Positions 1 to 7,643 of a DNA stretch of 31,449 nucleotides are shown here, piece by piece. Every line of letters begins with the position of its first letter. Within the stretch, counting starts at the first letter, position 1. A program made the position numbers and the translations under genes. The notes under the pieces are model-generated. The model did not search any database. It was not told where the DNA came from and saw only the letters and a list, made by a program, of their open reading frames with translations. The stretch comes from an uncultured Paenibacillaceae bacterium (GTDB taxonomy: Bacteria > Bacillota > Bacilli > Paenibacillales > DA-C8): the NCBI GenBank assembly GCA_937957685.1, contig CALGAO010000102.1, forward strand, positions 1-31,449, written 5' to 3'.

Positions 1-19
1 CACGACGCTCTTCCGATCT
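1..19 (+). other. Illumina adapter remnant at contig end
   Basis: Bases 1-19 (CACGACGCTCTTCCGATCT) are identical to the 3' end of the standard Illumina read-1 adapter, recognised from memory. This is library sequence left on a contig end, not genome. Genomic sequence probably starts at about base 20, and nothing can be inferred about what lies to the left. Confidence 0.93.
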
Positions 20-46
20 GCTGAGAAGGCTGAGTCGCACACCTCC

Positions 47-90
47 CGGGTTGACCGCAGGTCCACAGGACTTGCGGTCAACCCGTTTTT
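47..90 (+). terminator. Strong intrinsic terminator of an off-window plus-strand gene
   Basis: Arms 47-59 and 73-85 are perfectly complementary. The stem continues inward through one G-U pair and four more pairs to a three-base loop (65-67), giving an 18-bp hairpin followed by TTTTT at 86-90. The T-tract is on the plus strand, so it ends a transcript coming from the left of the window. On the minus strand there is no T-tract after the hairpin, so it is unlikely to serve the MFS gene. Confidence 0.85.
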
Positions 91-118
91 GTCATACAGG
101 TTGCAGGTACCGCCAGGA

Positions 119-1279
119 TCACCCCGTCGATGAAGAAACCTTCGTCTTCCCGGTTCGACGAACCTTCTGCATGCTGAGCGCAAAGCTGGCAAGTGCAGCC
201 ACGCTGCAAACGTACGGAAGCGGATCATATCCCCAGCGGGAGATGACATAACCGCCGATCACCGAGCCCAAGGTGATGCCGACATACAGCGCGGTCATAT
301 TCCAGGCCATCGCCAGGCTGCGAGCCGCCGGATACTCCGCCGCGAGCCTCGCCTGATAGGAGGTGAATCCCGCGTACCCGACCACAGACCATAACCAGAG
401 CATCGCATAGACCCACGCTCCGGAGGCAAACGCCATCCCCAGGCCAGCCAGCATCCAGGACAGGATCAGAAGCGCGGCCCTGGATAAGAACGCCCCCAAC
501 CGGTCTGCCAGGCGGCCGCCGACAAGGGTTCCGGAGACGGCGCCCACGCCATAGACGGCAACGGCCAGTGCGATCTCGGAGGAGGTGAACCGATTCTCCG
601 AGTGGAGCGCTGCGCCCAGATAGAAGTACAAGGCGTACATGGAGATCGCCCAGATCGTCGTCACACTGACGGAGCGCAGTATCCTGGCAAGATGGCCGTC
701 CGACCGATCATCCGCGGGCTTCCGTCCTTCGGTGAATCCCCAGGTCTTGAAATTCACGACGGCAAGCAGGGCCCCTGCAAAGGCCAACGCTGCAAAAACC
801 GAACGCCACCCCCAAAGCTTCTCCAGCAACGCGCCCAGAGGCGCTCCGATCAAAAGTGCGGTCATATAGCCGGAGACGATGATCGAGATCCACGTTCCCC
901 TTCGGGCGGGCGGCGCGAGATCCCCGATGATGGCATAGATCAGGGGAGTGATGGAGGCGACGGCGAGTCCGGTGCAGATGCGGCTGATAATCAGCCACAG
1001 GAATGCAGGAGCCATGGCGGCAAGCGCATCGGATAACGCAAACAGCAGCATGCCGGATGCGATCAGGTTTCTCCGTCCGATGCGATCGGCCACCCAGCCG
1101 AAGAGAGGAGCCGTTCCCGCATATGCGATCGCGAAGACGGTGACCATCCATCCGGCTGTTGCCGAACTGACCGCATAAGCTTGCGAGATAAACGGCAATA
1201 ACGGAGAGATCACGAACAGATCGGTTCCGATCAGGAAAAAGGTAAGCCAACCGACCAACAGGCACGATCTTCCTCGCAC
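119..1279 (-). CDS. MFS transporter, DHA1-type drug/metabolite exporter
   Basis: This is an integral membrane protein of about 386 residues with roughly 12 hydrophobic segments, the usual length for the major facilitator superfamily. It shows the MFS signature between TM2 and TM3 (GWVADRIGRRN) and a motif-B-like RICTGLAVASITPL in TM4, which is typical of proton-antiport exporters of the DHA1/AraJ/YdhP kind. The substrate cannot be told from sequence. The longest reading frame begins with GTG at 1288, but that codon overlaps the AGGAGG at 1293-1288 (minus strand). The GTG codons at 1282 and 1279 are better placed, and 1279 gives an 8-base spacing. The gene is last on the minus strand here and is separated from the sugar ABC operon by a terminator, so it is probably transcribed alone. 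The family call is firm; the start and substrate are uncertain. Confidence 0.85.
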   Translation of the reverse strand: MRGRSCLLVGWLTFFLIGTDLFVISPLLPFISQAYAVSSATAGWMVTVFAIAYAGTAPLFGWVADRIGRRNLIASGMLLFALSDALAAMAPAFLWLIISRICTGLAVASITPLIYAIIGDLAPPARRGTWISIIVSGYMTALLIGAPLGALLEKLWGWRSVFAALAFAGALLAVVNFKTWGFTEGRKPADDRSDGHLARILRSVSVTTIWAISMYALYFYLGAALHSENRFTSSEIALAVAVYGVGAVSGTLVGGRLADRLGAFLSRAALLILSWMLAGLGMAFASGAWVYAMLWLWSVVGYAGFTSYQARLAAEYPAARSLAMAWNMTALYVGITLGSVIGGYVISRWGYDPLPYVCSVAALASFALSMQKVRRTGKTKVSSSTG

Positions 1280-1302
1280 CACCCACACCTCCTACGCCAT
1301 TA

Positions 1303-1330
1303 TGTATATGCCCAAGCGGAGCAAAAGCAA
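1303..1330 (-). promoter_or_regulatory. Possible sigma-A promoter of the MFS gene
   Basis: Read on the minus strand, TTGCTT (1330-1325) and TATACA (1308-1303) are separated by 16 bases and lie just upstream of the AGGAGG and GTG start of the MFS gene. Both boxes are imperfect, so this is a tentative assignment. Confidence 0.4.
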
Positions 1331-1378
1331 CTTGACCTCACCGCGACATGCAGACGATCCGATGACAGGCGGCAAACG

Positions 1379-1433
1379 AAAAAAGAGGATGAGCCCTGCA
1401 TCAGGGACATCCCCTGATGCGGCACTCATCCTC
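1379..1433 (-). terminator. Intrinsic terminator of the sugar ABC transporter operon
   Basis: On the minus strand, arms 1433-1412 and 1406-1385 form a 22-position stem with two central mismatches and a five-base loop, followed by six T residues (1384-1379). It lies 25 bases after the stop codon of the lipoprotein gene and separates that operon from the MFS gene. Confidence 0.85.
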
Positions 1434-1457
1434 ATCGTCGCTTGCGGGTCTATTCGA

Positions 1458-3173
1458 TTAGTTTACCTTGCCGCCCCACAGCTCGACGCGATCCTTGACG
1501 TATACCTCGAATTCGTCTTCCATCTTCTCGACACCGTTGTTGATCAACTCTTGCATATAGGCGTCCCACAGCGCGTCGAACTCGGACGGATCCGCCAGGA
1601 TGATCTGCGGGATGCGCTGCCAGGTGATCTCTTGCATGCGCTGCGCGAGGATGGCGTAGTCGGAATCGCTCGGTACCGGCAGGTCCCATGCTGCGCCCCA
1701 GGCCTTGACCGGGAACTCGTCCGCTTGCGGCCACAGCTCGATCCAGCGGTTGACGCCGTACTTCGAGAGCGTTTCTTTCTCAACAGAAGAGTAGTTCTCG
1801 ATCACTTGCTCAGGCCACTTCGTCGTGTAGTAGTTGCCGGTCGAATCCTTCACGCCGTCGCCGTAACGGGCGGAGATGCCGTAGAAGCCGATGCCCGTTT
1901 CCTTCGTGAAGGTGGCCGGGTCGTTGTTCTTGAGCTCCTGCACTTCCGGATAGATGCGGCGCACGCCCTGATCATCATAGTAATAGTGTTCGCCTTCGAT
2001 GCCCCAGTTGTTGAGGATCTGTCCTTCTTCGGAGGCGAGGAAATCCAGGAACTGGATCGCTCTTGCCGGGTCCGGATTGTCGACGGAGATGCCGATGCCC
2101 CAGCCGCCCATGAAGCCGGAGGATTGCAGCTGATGATCCTTGTAGTTCTCATTCAGTGTAACCGGGAAGTGAGCGTAGGTTTGCTCGAACTTGCTTTCGG
2201 ACTTCAGGCTGTTCACCGCGTCCTGGAAGCCCCAGTCCTGGTCGATGACGCCTACGACGCGTCCGGTCGCGATCTTCGCCTTGTACTGGTCTTCCTTCTG
2301 GGTGAATGCTTCAGGGTCCAGCAGGCCGATATCGTTGATATGGTTCAGCCAGCGGAAGTATTCCTTCTCTTCCGGGCGTCTGTAGTGATAGGTTACCTCA
2401 TACGTTTCCGGATCGATGTATACTTCGCCGTCGTCCGGTGCGCCTGTGGTCAGGAACGCCGGGTTCGTCACGCCGATCATGATGCGCCAGCCGTCCGCCA
2501 GGAACGTGATGCCCACGCGCTTCTGGCCGTCTGCCGTCGTCGGGTTCTTCTCCAGGAACGACTTGATCGCATTTTCATAGTCCTTGACCGTCTTGATCTC
2601 CGGATAATTGGTCGCCTTCAGCGCTTCGTGCTGGATGTGGAAGGCGCCGGCGATATCCATGTACTGGTGGTCAACGGCATTGAGCGAAGGCAGGATGTAG
2701 ATGGCGTCGTCATCCTTGCTCCAGGACAGGCGGTCCATATATTGGCCGTATACCTTGAGCAGATTCGGGCCATACTCCTCCAGATAAGGGCGGAGGTCGA
2801 TCAGGGCGCCGGCGTTCACCAGCTTCGCAGCGTCACCCTTCGGCGAGATCAGGTCAGGGTATTCGCCGCTGGCGATCATCAGAGGGATGGCGTTGGCATC
2901 CATGGCGAACTGGGCTTCCAGTGTCACGCCAGTTTTCTTGGTGATCTCCTTGCCTACCATGTCCTGCATGTTGTTCCAGTTCGATACCGGGTCAGCACTG
3001 AACCAGGTGAACGTGATCGGCTTCAACCCGTCCTGACCTTGATTTTCGCTGTTTTGCGACGGGTTGTTGCTCGCGCTGTTGCCGTTCTTGCCATTATTGG
3101 ACCCACATGCGGCCAGCACGAGGAGCGATGAGATGATGCAGAGGATGGTGATGAGTCTTACTGCTTTCTTCAA
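1458..3173 (-). CDS. Sugar ABC transporter substrate-binding lipoprotein (LipO/YtcQ type)
   Basis: This 571-residue extracellular lipoprotein should capture an oligosaccharide for the two permeases encoded upstream. A basic N-terminus and hydrophobic segment lead to the lipobox LVLAAC with the lipidated cysteine at residue 23, followed by an Asn/Ser/Gly-rich linker to about residue 48. The rest is a family-1-type solute-binding fold, and the size fits the large LipO/YtcQ subgroup common in Paenibacillus (about 500-570 aa). The start is TTG at 3173, supported by GGGAGGT on the minus strand just upstream (3187-3181). It follows the second permease after a 102-base gap that contains a TATAAT hexamer on the minus strand (3234-3229), so extra transcription of the binding protein is possible. 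No ATPase gene is in the operon, which is usual because MsmX-type ATPases are shared. The ligand is inferred only from the neighbouring hydrolases. Confidence 0.9.
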   Translation of the reverse strand: MKKAVRLITILCIISSLLVLAACGSNNGKNGNSASNNPSQNSENQGQDGLKPITFTWFSADPVSNWNNMQDMVGKEITKKTGVTLEAQFAMDANAIPLMIASGEYPDLISPKGDAAKLVNAGALIDLRPYLEEYGPNLLKVYGQYMDRLSWSKDDDAIYILPSLNAVDHQYMDIAGAFHIQHEALKATNYPEIKTVKDYENAIKSFLEKNPTTADGQKRVGITFLADGWRIMIGVTNPAFLTTGAPDDGEVYIDPETYEVTYHYRRPEEKEYFRWLNHINDIGLLDPEAFTQKEDQYKAKIATGRVVGVIDQDWGFQDAVNSLKSESKFEQTYAHFPVTLNENYKDHQLQSSGFMGGWGIGISVDNPDPARAIQFLDFLASEEGQILNNWGIEGEHYYYDDQGVRRIYPEVQELKNNDPATFTKETGIGFYGISARYGDGVKDSTGNYYTTKWPEQVIENYSSVEKETLSKYGVNRWIELWPQADEFPVKAWGAAWDLPVPSDSDYAILAQRMQEITWQRIPQIILADPSEFDALWDAYMQELINNGVEKMEDEFEVYVKDRVELWGGKVN

Positions 3174-3275
3174 TTGAGTTACCTCCCTTTTTGTTTGCAG
3201 ATATATTGTATAACAGCCGAAACAGCTGATTATACCGAAGGTTCAAGACCATGCGGGATCACTGCCATAAGCCTG

Positions 3276-4187
3276 TCATGCCTTCACAGCGCCCAGTGTC
3301 ATACCCTTGACAAAATACTTCTGCAGGAACGGATACACCACGAGGATCGGCACGGTAACCACGATCGTGATCGCCATCTTGACCGATTGCGGCGATACGC
3401 GCGCCATGTTCTCAAGGACGCTTGTTCCGCGCGGGGCGGTCTGACTGACCGTCGTGCTCTGCAGGATCTTCTGCAGCTCATATTGCAAGGTCGTCAGCTG
3501 GATCTTCGACGAGTTATACAGGTAGTTGTCGAACCAGGAGTTCCATTGGCCGACGGCGACGAACAGGGCGACCGTGGCGAGCACCGGCTTGCACAGAGGC
3601 AGGATGATGCGGGCGTAGATCGTGAAGTCGTTCGCTCCGTCGAGCTTGGCGGATTCCTGCAGGGCATAGGGCAGATTGTCCATGAAGGAACGGATGATGA
3701 ACACGTTCCAGGCGGATACGATGCCCGGAATGATGTACACCCAGAATGTATTGATCATGCCGAGATGGCGGATCAGCATATAGCCAGGAATGAGCCCTGC
3801 GCTGAGGTACATGGTCAGCGCCAGGAACACCGAGAAGAACTTTCTGAGCTGGAAGTCCTTGCGGCTGAGCGTGTAGGCGATCATCGAACAGCAGAAGACG
3901 CTCAGGATGGTGCCGATGATCGTTCTGAGCACGGAGTTCCGCGCGCCGATGATCAGCGTCTCGTAACCGAAGATGGTCTTGTAGTTCTCCAGCGTAAATT
4001 GTCTCGGCCATATATGAATGCCGCCCTTGACCGTATCCAGCGAATCATTCAAGGAGAGGGCCAGCACGTTCAGGAATGGATATACCGTCATGACGACAAC
4101 ACAGAGCATGAAGATGGCATTGAAAACCTCAAATGCGATCTCGCCTGGGGACATTCGGCTGAATGCCCGTCTGTTTACACGAGACAT
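3276..4187 (-). CDS. Carbohydrate ABC transporter permease, YtcP/MalG type
   Basis: This 303-residue inner-membrane permease has six predicted helices. The cytoplasmic EAA loop that contacts the ATPase is seen as ESAKLDGANDFTIYARI and is followed by LPLCKP. The length and the C-terminal ending (FVKGMTLGAVKA) are typical of the YtcP group, the partner of LplB-type permeases. The ATG start at 4187 is preceded by an excellent GGGGGAGGAA. Only 13 bases separate it from the stop of the upstream permease, so the two are surely co-transcribed and make the heterodimeric channel of the importer whose binding protein follows. It could import any complex carbohydrate; nothing in the sequence fixes the substrate. 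Confidence 0.92.
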   Translation of the reverse strand: MSRVNRRAFSRMSPGEIAFEVFNAIFMLCVVVMTVYPFLNVLALSLNDSLDTVKGGIHIWPRQFTLENYKTIFGYETLIIGARNSVLRTIIGTILSVFCCSMIAYTLSRKDFQLRKFFSVFLALTMYLSAGLIPGYMLIRHLGMINTFWVYIIPGIVSAWNVFIIRSFMDNLPYALQESAKLDGANDFTIYARIILPLCKPVLATVALFVAVGQWNSWFDNYLYNSSKIQLTTLQYELQKILQSTTVSQTAPRGTSVLENMARVSPQSVKMAITIVVTVPILVVYPFLQKYFVKGMTLGAVKA

Positions 4188-4200
4188 GGTTCCTCCCCCT

Positions 4201-5172
4201 TTACATGATGCTTTCTTTGGTCGTGCGTTTCATGACGCCGTTGGCGACGAGCAGCAGGATGATGCTGACAACAGAGTTGAATACGCCGATGGCCGTACCG
4301 AATGAATACCGTCCCATCTGGATCCCGTAATTCAGGGCATACAGGTCAAGCACATCCGAGTATTCCTTCGTCAGGTTGTTGCCGAGCAGGAACTGCTTCT
4401 CGAAGCCGATCGTGGTCAGATGGCCGATCGACATGATGAGCAGGACGATGATGGTCGAGCGGATGCTTGGCAGCGTGATGTTCCACATCGTGCGCAATCT
4501 TCCGGCTCCGTCCACCTTGGCCGCCTCGTACAGCTCCGGATCAATGCCCGCCATGGCAGCCAGATAGATGATCGCGCTCCAGCCCATTTCCTTCCATTGG
4601 TCAACTGCGGTCAGGATGTACCAGAACCAAGAGCCTTTGCCCATGAAGTTGATCGGCTCGTCGATGATGCCGATCGCCATGAGCAGATCGTTGACCACAC
4701 CTCCGTCGACCGACAGGATCGTCGTGACCAGGCTGGCGACTACGACCCAGGAGACAAAGTGCGGAAGATAGGATACGGTCTGCACGAAGCGCTTGAAGAA
4801 CGATGAACGGACTTCATTAAGCAGCAGTGCGAAGATGATCGGGATCGTGAAGCCGGCGATCAGGCCGAGGAAGCTCATGGCCAGCGTGTTCCTGAGAACC
4901 TGGTAAAACTTGTCGTCAGAGAACAGGCGCACGAAATGCTCGAAACCAACCCATTGCTGTTCGGAAAAGCTGAGATGCGGCTTGTAGTTCTGGAACGCAT
5001 AGGTCCAGCCCCAAAGCGGCAGGTAGTTGAAGATGAACACGTAGATGATGAATGGGATGGACATCAGATAGAGCCAACGTTGCTGGAGAGCAGTTTTCCA
5101 AAAACTGTTTCTTCTCGCCGGTGATGCTGCTGGCAGTACCGGTAGCGGTTGATTACCCCTGGAATGTTTCAC
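4201..5172 (-). CDS. Carbohydrate ABC transporter permease, LplB type
   Basis: This is the first gene of the importer operon and encodes a permease of about 323 residues with six helices. The EAA-type coupling loop is seen as YEAAKVDGAGRLRTMWNITLP. The frame is open up to 5226, but GTG at 5172 has AAGGAGGG at good spacing (7 bases) and gives the normal family length, so the longer form is rejected. The N-terminus (about residues 1-30) is a polar, Pro/Arg-rich cytoplasmic tail as in other LplB proteins. It pairs with the YtcP-type permease encoded next. The upstream 300-base gap is shared with the divergent moxR operon. In Paenibacillus such operons are usually controlled by YesM/YesN two-component pairs. 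None is adjacent here; the nearest YesN-like protein is encoded about 11 kb away. Confidence 0.9.
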   Translation of the reverse strand: MKHSRGNQPLPVLPAASPARRNSFWKTALQQRWLYLMSIPFIIYVFIFNYLPLWGWTYAFQNYKPHLSFSEQQWVGFEHFVRLFSDDKFYQVLRNTLAMSFLGLIAGFTIPIIFALLLNEVRSSFFKRFVQTVSYLPHFVSWVVVASLVTTILSVDGGVVNDLLMAIGIIDEPINFMGKGSWFWYILTAVDQWKEMGWSAIIYLAAMAGIDPELYEAAKVDGAGRLRTMWNITLPSIRSTIIVLLIMSIGHLTTIGFEKQFLLGNNLTKEYSDVLDLYALNYGIQMGRYSFGTAIGVFNSVVSIILLLVANGVMKRTTKESIM

Positions 5173-5369
5173 GATTCGCCCTCCTTTTCTGTATCTTTTC
5201 GTTACCATAATCCTAAGACTTTGCACCCGACCGAGCCACCCAAAAGATTTGTAGAAAAATCATATAATTTTTGCAGGTTCCGCTGATCCGTCGCCGCCCC
5301 CAGAATGAAAGGAGCAGGCCACGATATTATGTTGGCTGACAGGTGTGGAATCTATCCAACCGGATTCGG

Positions 5370-5375
5370 TATAAT
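5370..5375 (+). promoter_or_regulatory. Candidate -10 box for the moxR operon
   Basis: A perfect TATAAT lies about 110 bases upstream of the moxR start, in the 310-base gap shared with the divergent ABC operon. No good TTGACA-like box is seen 16-18 bases upstream, so the promoter may be weak or activator-dependent. Confidence 0.4.
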
Positions 5376-5438
5376 GGGAAATAACGGACAAAGCGGTTAC
5401 GCAAGACGGTGCCAGGATTTATTCGCCGACGGGCAATA

Positions 5439-5452
5439 TGTAAACGCTTAAA
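5439..5452 (+). promoter_or_regulatory. Candidate catabolite-responsive element (cre)
   Basis: TGTAAACGCTTAAA matches 13 of 14 positions of the Bacillus cre consensus TGWAARCGYTWWCA (consensus from memory). It lies between the putative -10 box and the moxR start codon, where bound CcpA could block elongation. It is also within about 270 bases of the divergent sugar transporter start. Confidence 0.45.
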
Positions 5453-5483
5453 TCAAGCCGTACAGGGGAGGAACCAGGAGCGC

Positions 5484-6458
5484 ATGGAACTGGAACAAAT
5501 ACGCACGCTGGCTGACAACATTCGCACCAACGTAGGGAAAGTGATCATCGGCAAGGAGGAGGTCATCGACCTTCTGTTCATCGCCCTTGTCACAGGAGGG
5601 CATGTGCTGCTTGAGGACGTGCCGGGCACGGGCAAGACGATGCTGGCCAAGGCGATGGCGAGGTCTCTTGGTTGCACATTCAAGCGCATCCAGTTTACGC
5701 CGGATCTGCTGCCAAGCGACCTGAGCGGGATCCATTATTACAATCAGAAGCTGTCCGAATTTGAATTCCGGGCGGGGCCGCTGTTTACGAATATCCTGCT
5801 GGCGGATGAGATCAACCGGGCGACGCCCAGAACGCAATCGAGCCTGCTGGAATGCATGGAGGAGAGGCAGGTCAGCATCGACGGAACGACGCATCAGCTG
5901 TCCCGGCCGTTCCTCGTCATCGCCACGCAGAACCCGATCGAGAGCCAGGGCACCTTCCCGTTGCCGGAAGCGCAGCTGGACCGCTTCCTGTTCAAGGTGA
6001 GGATGGGTTACCCGAGCCGCGAGGAAGGGCTGCAGATCCTGCGCCGCTTCCAGGCGGCGAGTCCGCTGGACGAGCTGGAGCCCGTTGCCGACTCGGAGGA
6101 GATCATCGACGCCCAGCGCAGCTATGTGCAGGTGGGGATCCACGATGATGTGCTGAGCTATCTGCTGGCGATCGTGGAGCGCACGAGAGCGCATGAGGAT
6201 GTGGTGATCGGCATCAGTCCGCGCGGCAGCCAGGCGCTCCTGCGCGCATCCCAGGCGCACGCGATCCTGCGCGGCAGGGATTATGTGACGCCGGATGACA
6301 TCAAGGCGATGGCCAGGCCGGTGCTGGCGCATCGGCTCGTGCTGCGCAGCGCCCTGCGCTATGCGGGCTACGACGCGGGGGGCAGCCTGATCGATGCGAT
6401 CGTCAAGGAGACGCCGGTGCCGACGGAAACGCAGCCCCTCGCCGGCCTCAAGGGATAG
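5484..6458 (+). CDS. MoxR-family AAA+ ATPase
   Basis: This 324-residue protein is a MoxR-type AAA+ ATPase, a chaperone-like family that helps assemble or activate partner complexes. Visible motifs are Walker A (GTGKT, about residues 48-52), Walker B (LLADEINRA, about 105-113), the conserved ATPRTQSSLLECMEE segment, and sensor-1 in ATQNPIESQGTFPLPEAQLD. The ATG at 5484 is chosen because AGGAG sits five bases before it and because family homology begins right there; the frame is open 25 codons further upstream. It is followed six bases later by a DUF58 protein and then a DUF4129 membrane protein, the common Firmicutes arrangement. The precise biological role is unknown; envelope or stress functions have been proposed for similar operons. 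Confidence 0.93.
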   Translation: MELEQIRTLADNIRTNVGKVIIGKEEVIDLLFIALVTGGHVLLEDVPGTGKTMLAKAMARSLGCTFKRIQFTPDLLPSDLSGIHYYNQKLSEFEFRAGPLFTNILLADEINRATPRTQSSLLECMEERQVSIDGTTHQLSRPFLVIATQNPIESQGTFPLPEAQLDRFLFKVRMGYPSREEGLQILRRFQAASPLDELEPVADSEEIIDAQRSYVQVGIHDDVLSYLLAIVERTRAHEDVVIGISPRGSQALLRASQAHAILRGRDYVTPDDIKAMARPVLAHRLVLRSALRYAGYDAGGSLIDAIVKETPVPTETQPLAGLKG

Positions 6459-6464
6459 TTGCCC

Positions 6465-7643
6465 ATGAGCATGAACATCACCTGGCTGATCTTCCTGGCG
6501 GTCGTGCTGATCGCCGCTCAGGGGTATTTCTTCCGTCGGTTCGGCATCCGGAAGCTGAGCTATGACCGTTACTTCAATGTCACCCATTGCTATGCGGGCG
6601 ACCAGGTGGAGATGGTGGAACGCATCGCCAACCGCAAGCTGATCCCGGTCCCCTGGGTCAGGCTCGAATCCTCTCTCAGCGCGAACCTGAAATTCTCGCG
6701 CCAGCAGGGCCATACGATCAGCGAAGGGCAGCTGTTCCAGAACCATCGCAGCCTGTTCAGCCTCATGCCGTACACGCAGATCATCCGCAGGCACAGGTTC
6801 ACCTGCATGCGCCGCGGCGTCTATGAGCTGGATTCGGCCACGCTCACCGTCGGAGATCTGTTCGGCATCTTCTCTCATTACCGGAAGCTGACCCTGAATG
6901 CGCGGCTCATCGTCTATCCCAGGCCGATCATGCCTGATCAGGCCGAGCTTCCGTCCCACAGCTGGCAGGGGGACTTCACGGTGAGGCGATGGATCGTCCA
7001 CGATCCGTTCATGTTCGCGGGTGTGCGCGAATACCAGTACGGCGATCCGATGAAGGACATCAACTGGCAGGCGACCGCGAGGTCGGGCCGCATGCAGGTG
7101 AACCAGCACGATTACACGGCGGATCGCAAGCTCATGGTGTATCTCAATGTGGAGGACCACGAGAAGATGTGGAATCAGGTGTCCGATGAGGCGCTGATCG
7201 AGCGGGGCATCTCCTATGCGGCGGGCATCATCCAGGAAGCGATCGGCTCAGGGATGGAAGCCGGCTTCACCGCCAACGGCTACCTGAAGGACGGCCCGAA
7301 GGAGCCGCTGCGCATCGAGCCGGCGGGTGGCAGAGGCCATTTCGAGTACGTCCTGGAGCAGATGGCGCGCATGCTGATCGCCCGCAGCGTGCCTTTCCAT
7401 GCGCTGCTGGAGCAGGAGATCGCGGCGGCACGCTCCAATCTCGATATTGTGATGATCACCTGCTACATGAATGACCAGCTCCTTCAGCTGAAGGAACAGC
7501 TTCAGCGCAATAACAATGCCGTATCCGTGCTGTTGCTGGAGCCGATCGAGATGAAGGCGGCTGATGGAGAAGCGGCAGGGCGGGGCAAGGAGGATGAGCC
7601 TGAGGCCTCGGCATCTGTCCCGGGGACGGAGGCGGTCGTATGA
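6465..7643 (+). CDS. DUF58 domain-containing protein
   Basis: This 392-residue protein has one N-terminal hydrophobic segment (about residues 6-23) and then the DUF58 core, recognised by REYQYGDPMKDINW at about 188-201. DUF58 proteins resemble von Willebrand factor A domains and almost always accompany MoxR ATPases, which are thought to act on them. The ATG at 6465 is nine bases after AAGGGA; the stop codon overlaps the next gene's start by four bases (ATGA at 7640-7643), indicating translational coupling. The last 30 residues or so are Glu/Ala-rich and probably disordered. The molecular function is not known. Confidence 0.9.
   Translation: MSMNITWLIFLAVVLIAAQGYFFRRFGIRKLSYDRYFNVTHCYAGDQVEMVERIANRKLIPVPWVRLESSLSANLKFSRQQGHTISEGQLFQNHRSLFSLMPYTQIIRRHRFTCMRRGVYELDSATLTVGDLFGIFSHYRKLTLNARLIVYPRPIMPDQAELPSHSWQGDFTVRRWIVHDPFMFAGVREYQYGDPMKDINWQATARSGRMQVNQHDYTADRKLMVYLNVEDHEKMWNQVSDEALIERGISYAAGIIQEAIGSGMEAGFTANGYLKDGPKEPLRIEPAGGRGHFEYVLEQMARMLIARSVPFHALLEQEIAAARSNLDIVMITCYMNDQLLQLKEQLQRNNNAVSVLLLEPIEMKAADGEAAGRGKEDEPEASASVPGTEAVV

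Noticed and set aside
1302..3131. 609-codon open frame on the plus strand opposite the lipoprotein gene
   Set aside because: It lies antisense to a clear lipoprotein with lipobox and family-like sequence; the translation is rich in Arg, Leu, Asp and Val with no recognisable domain, which is typical of shadow frames in GC-rich DNA.
5448..7160. 570-codon open frame opposite moxR and the DUF58 gene
   Set aside because: Spans two well supported genes on the other strand and shows only low-complexity Arg/His/Asp-rich sequence.
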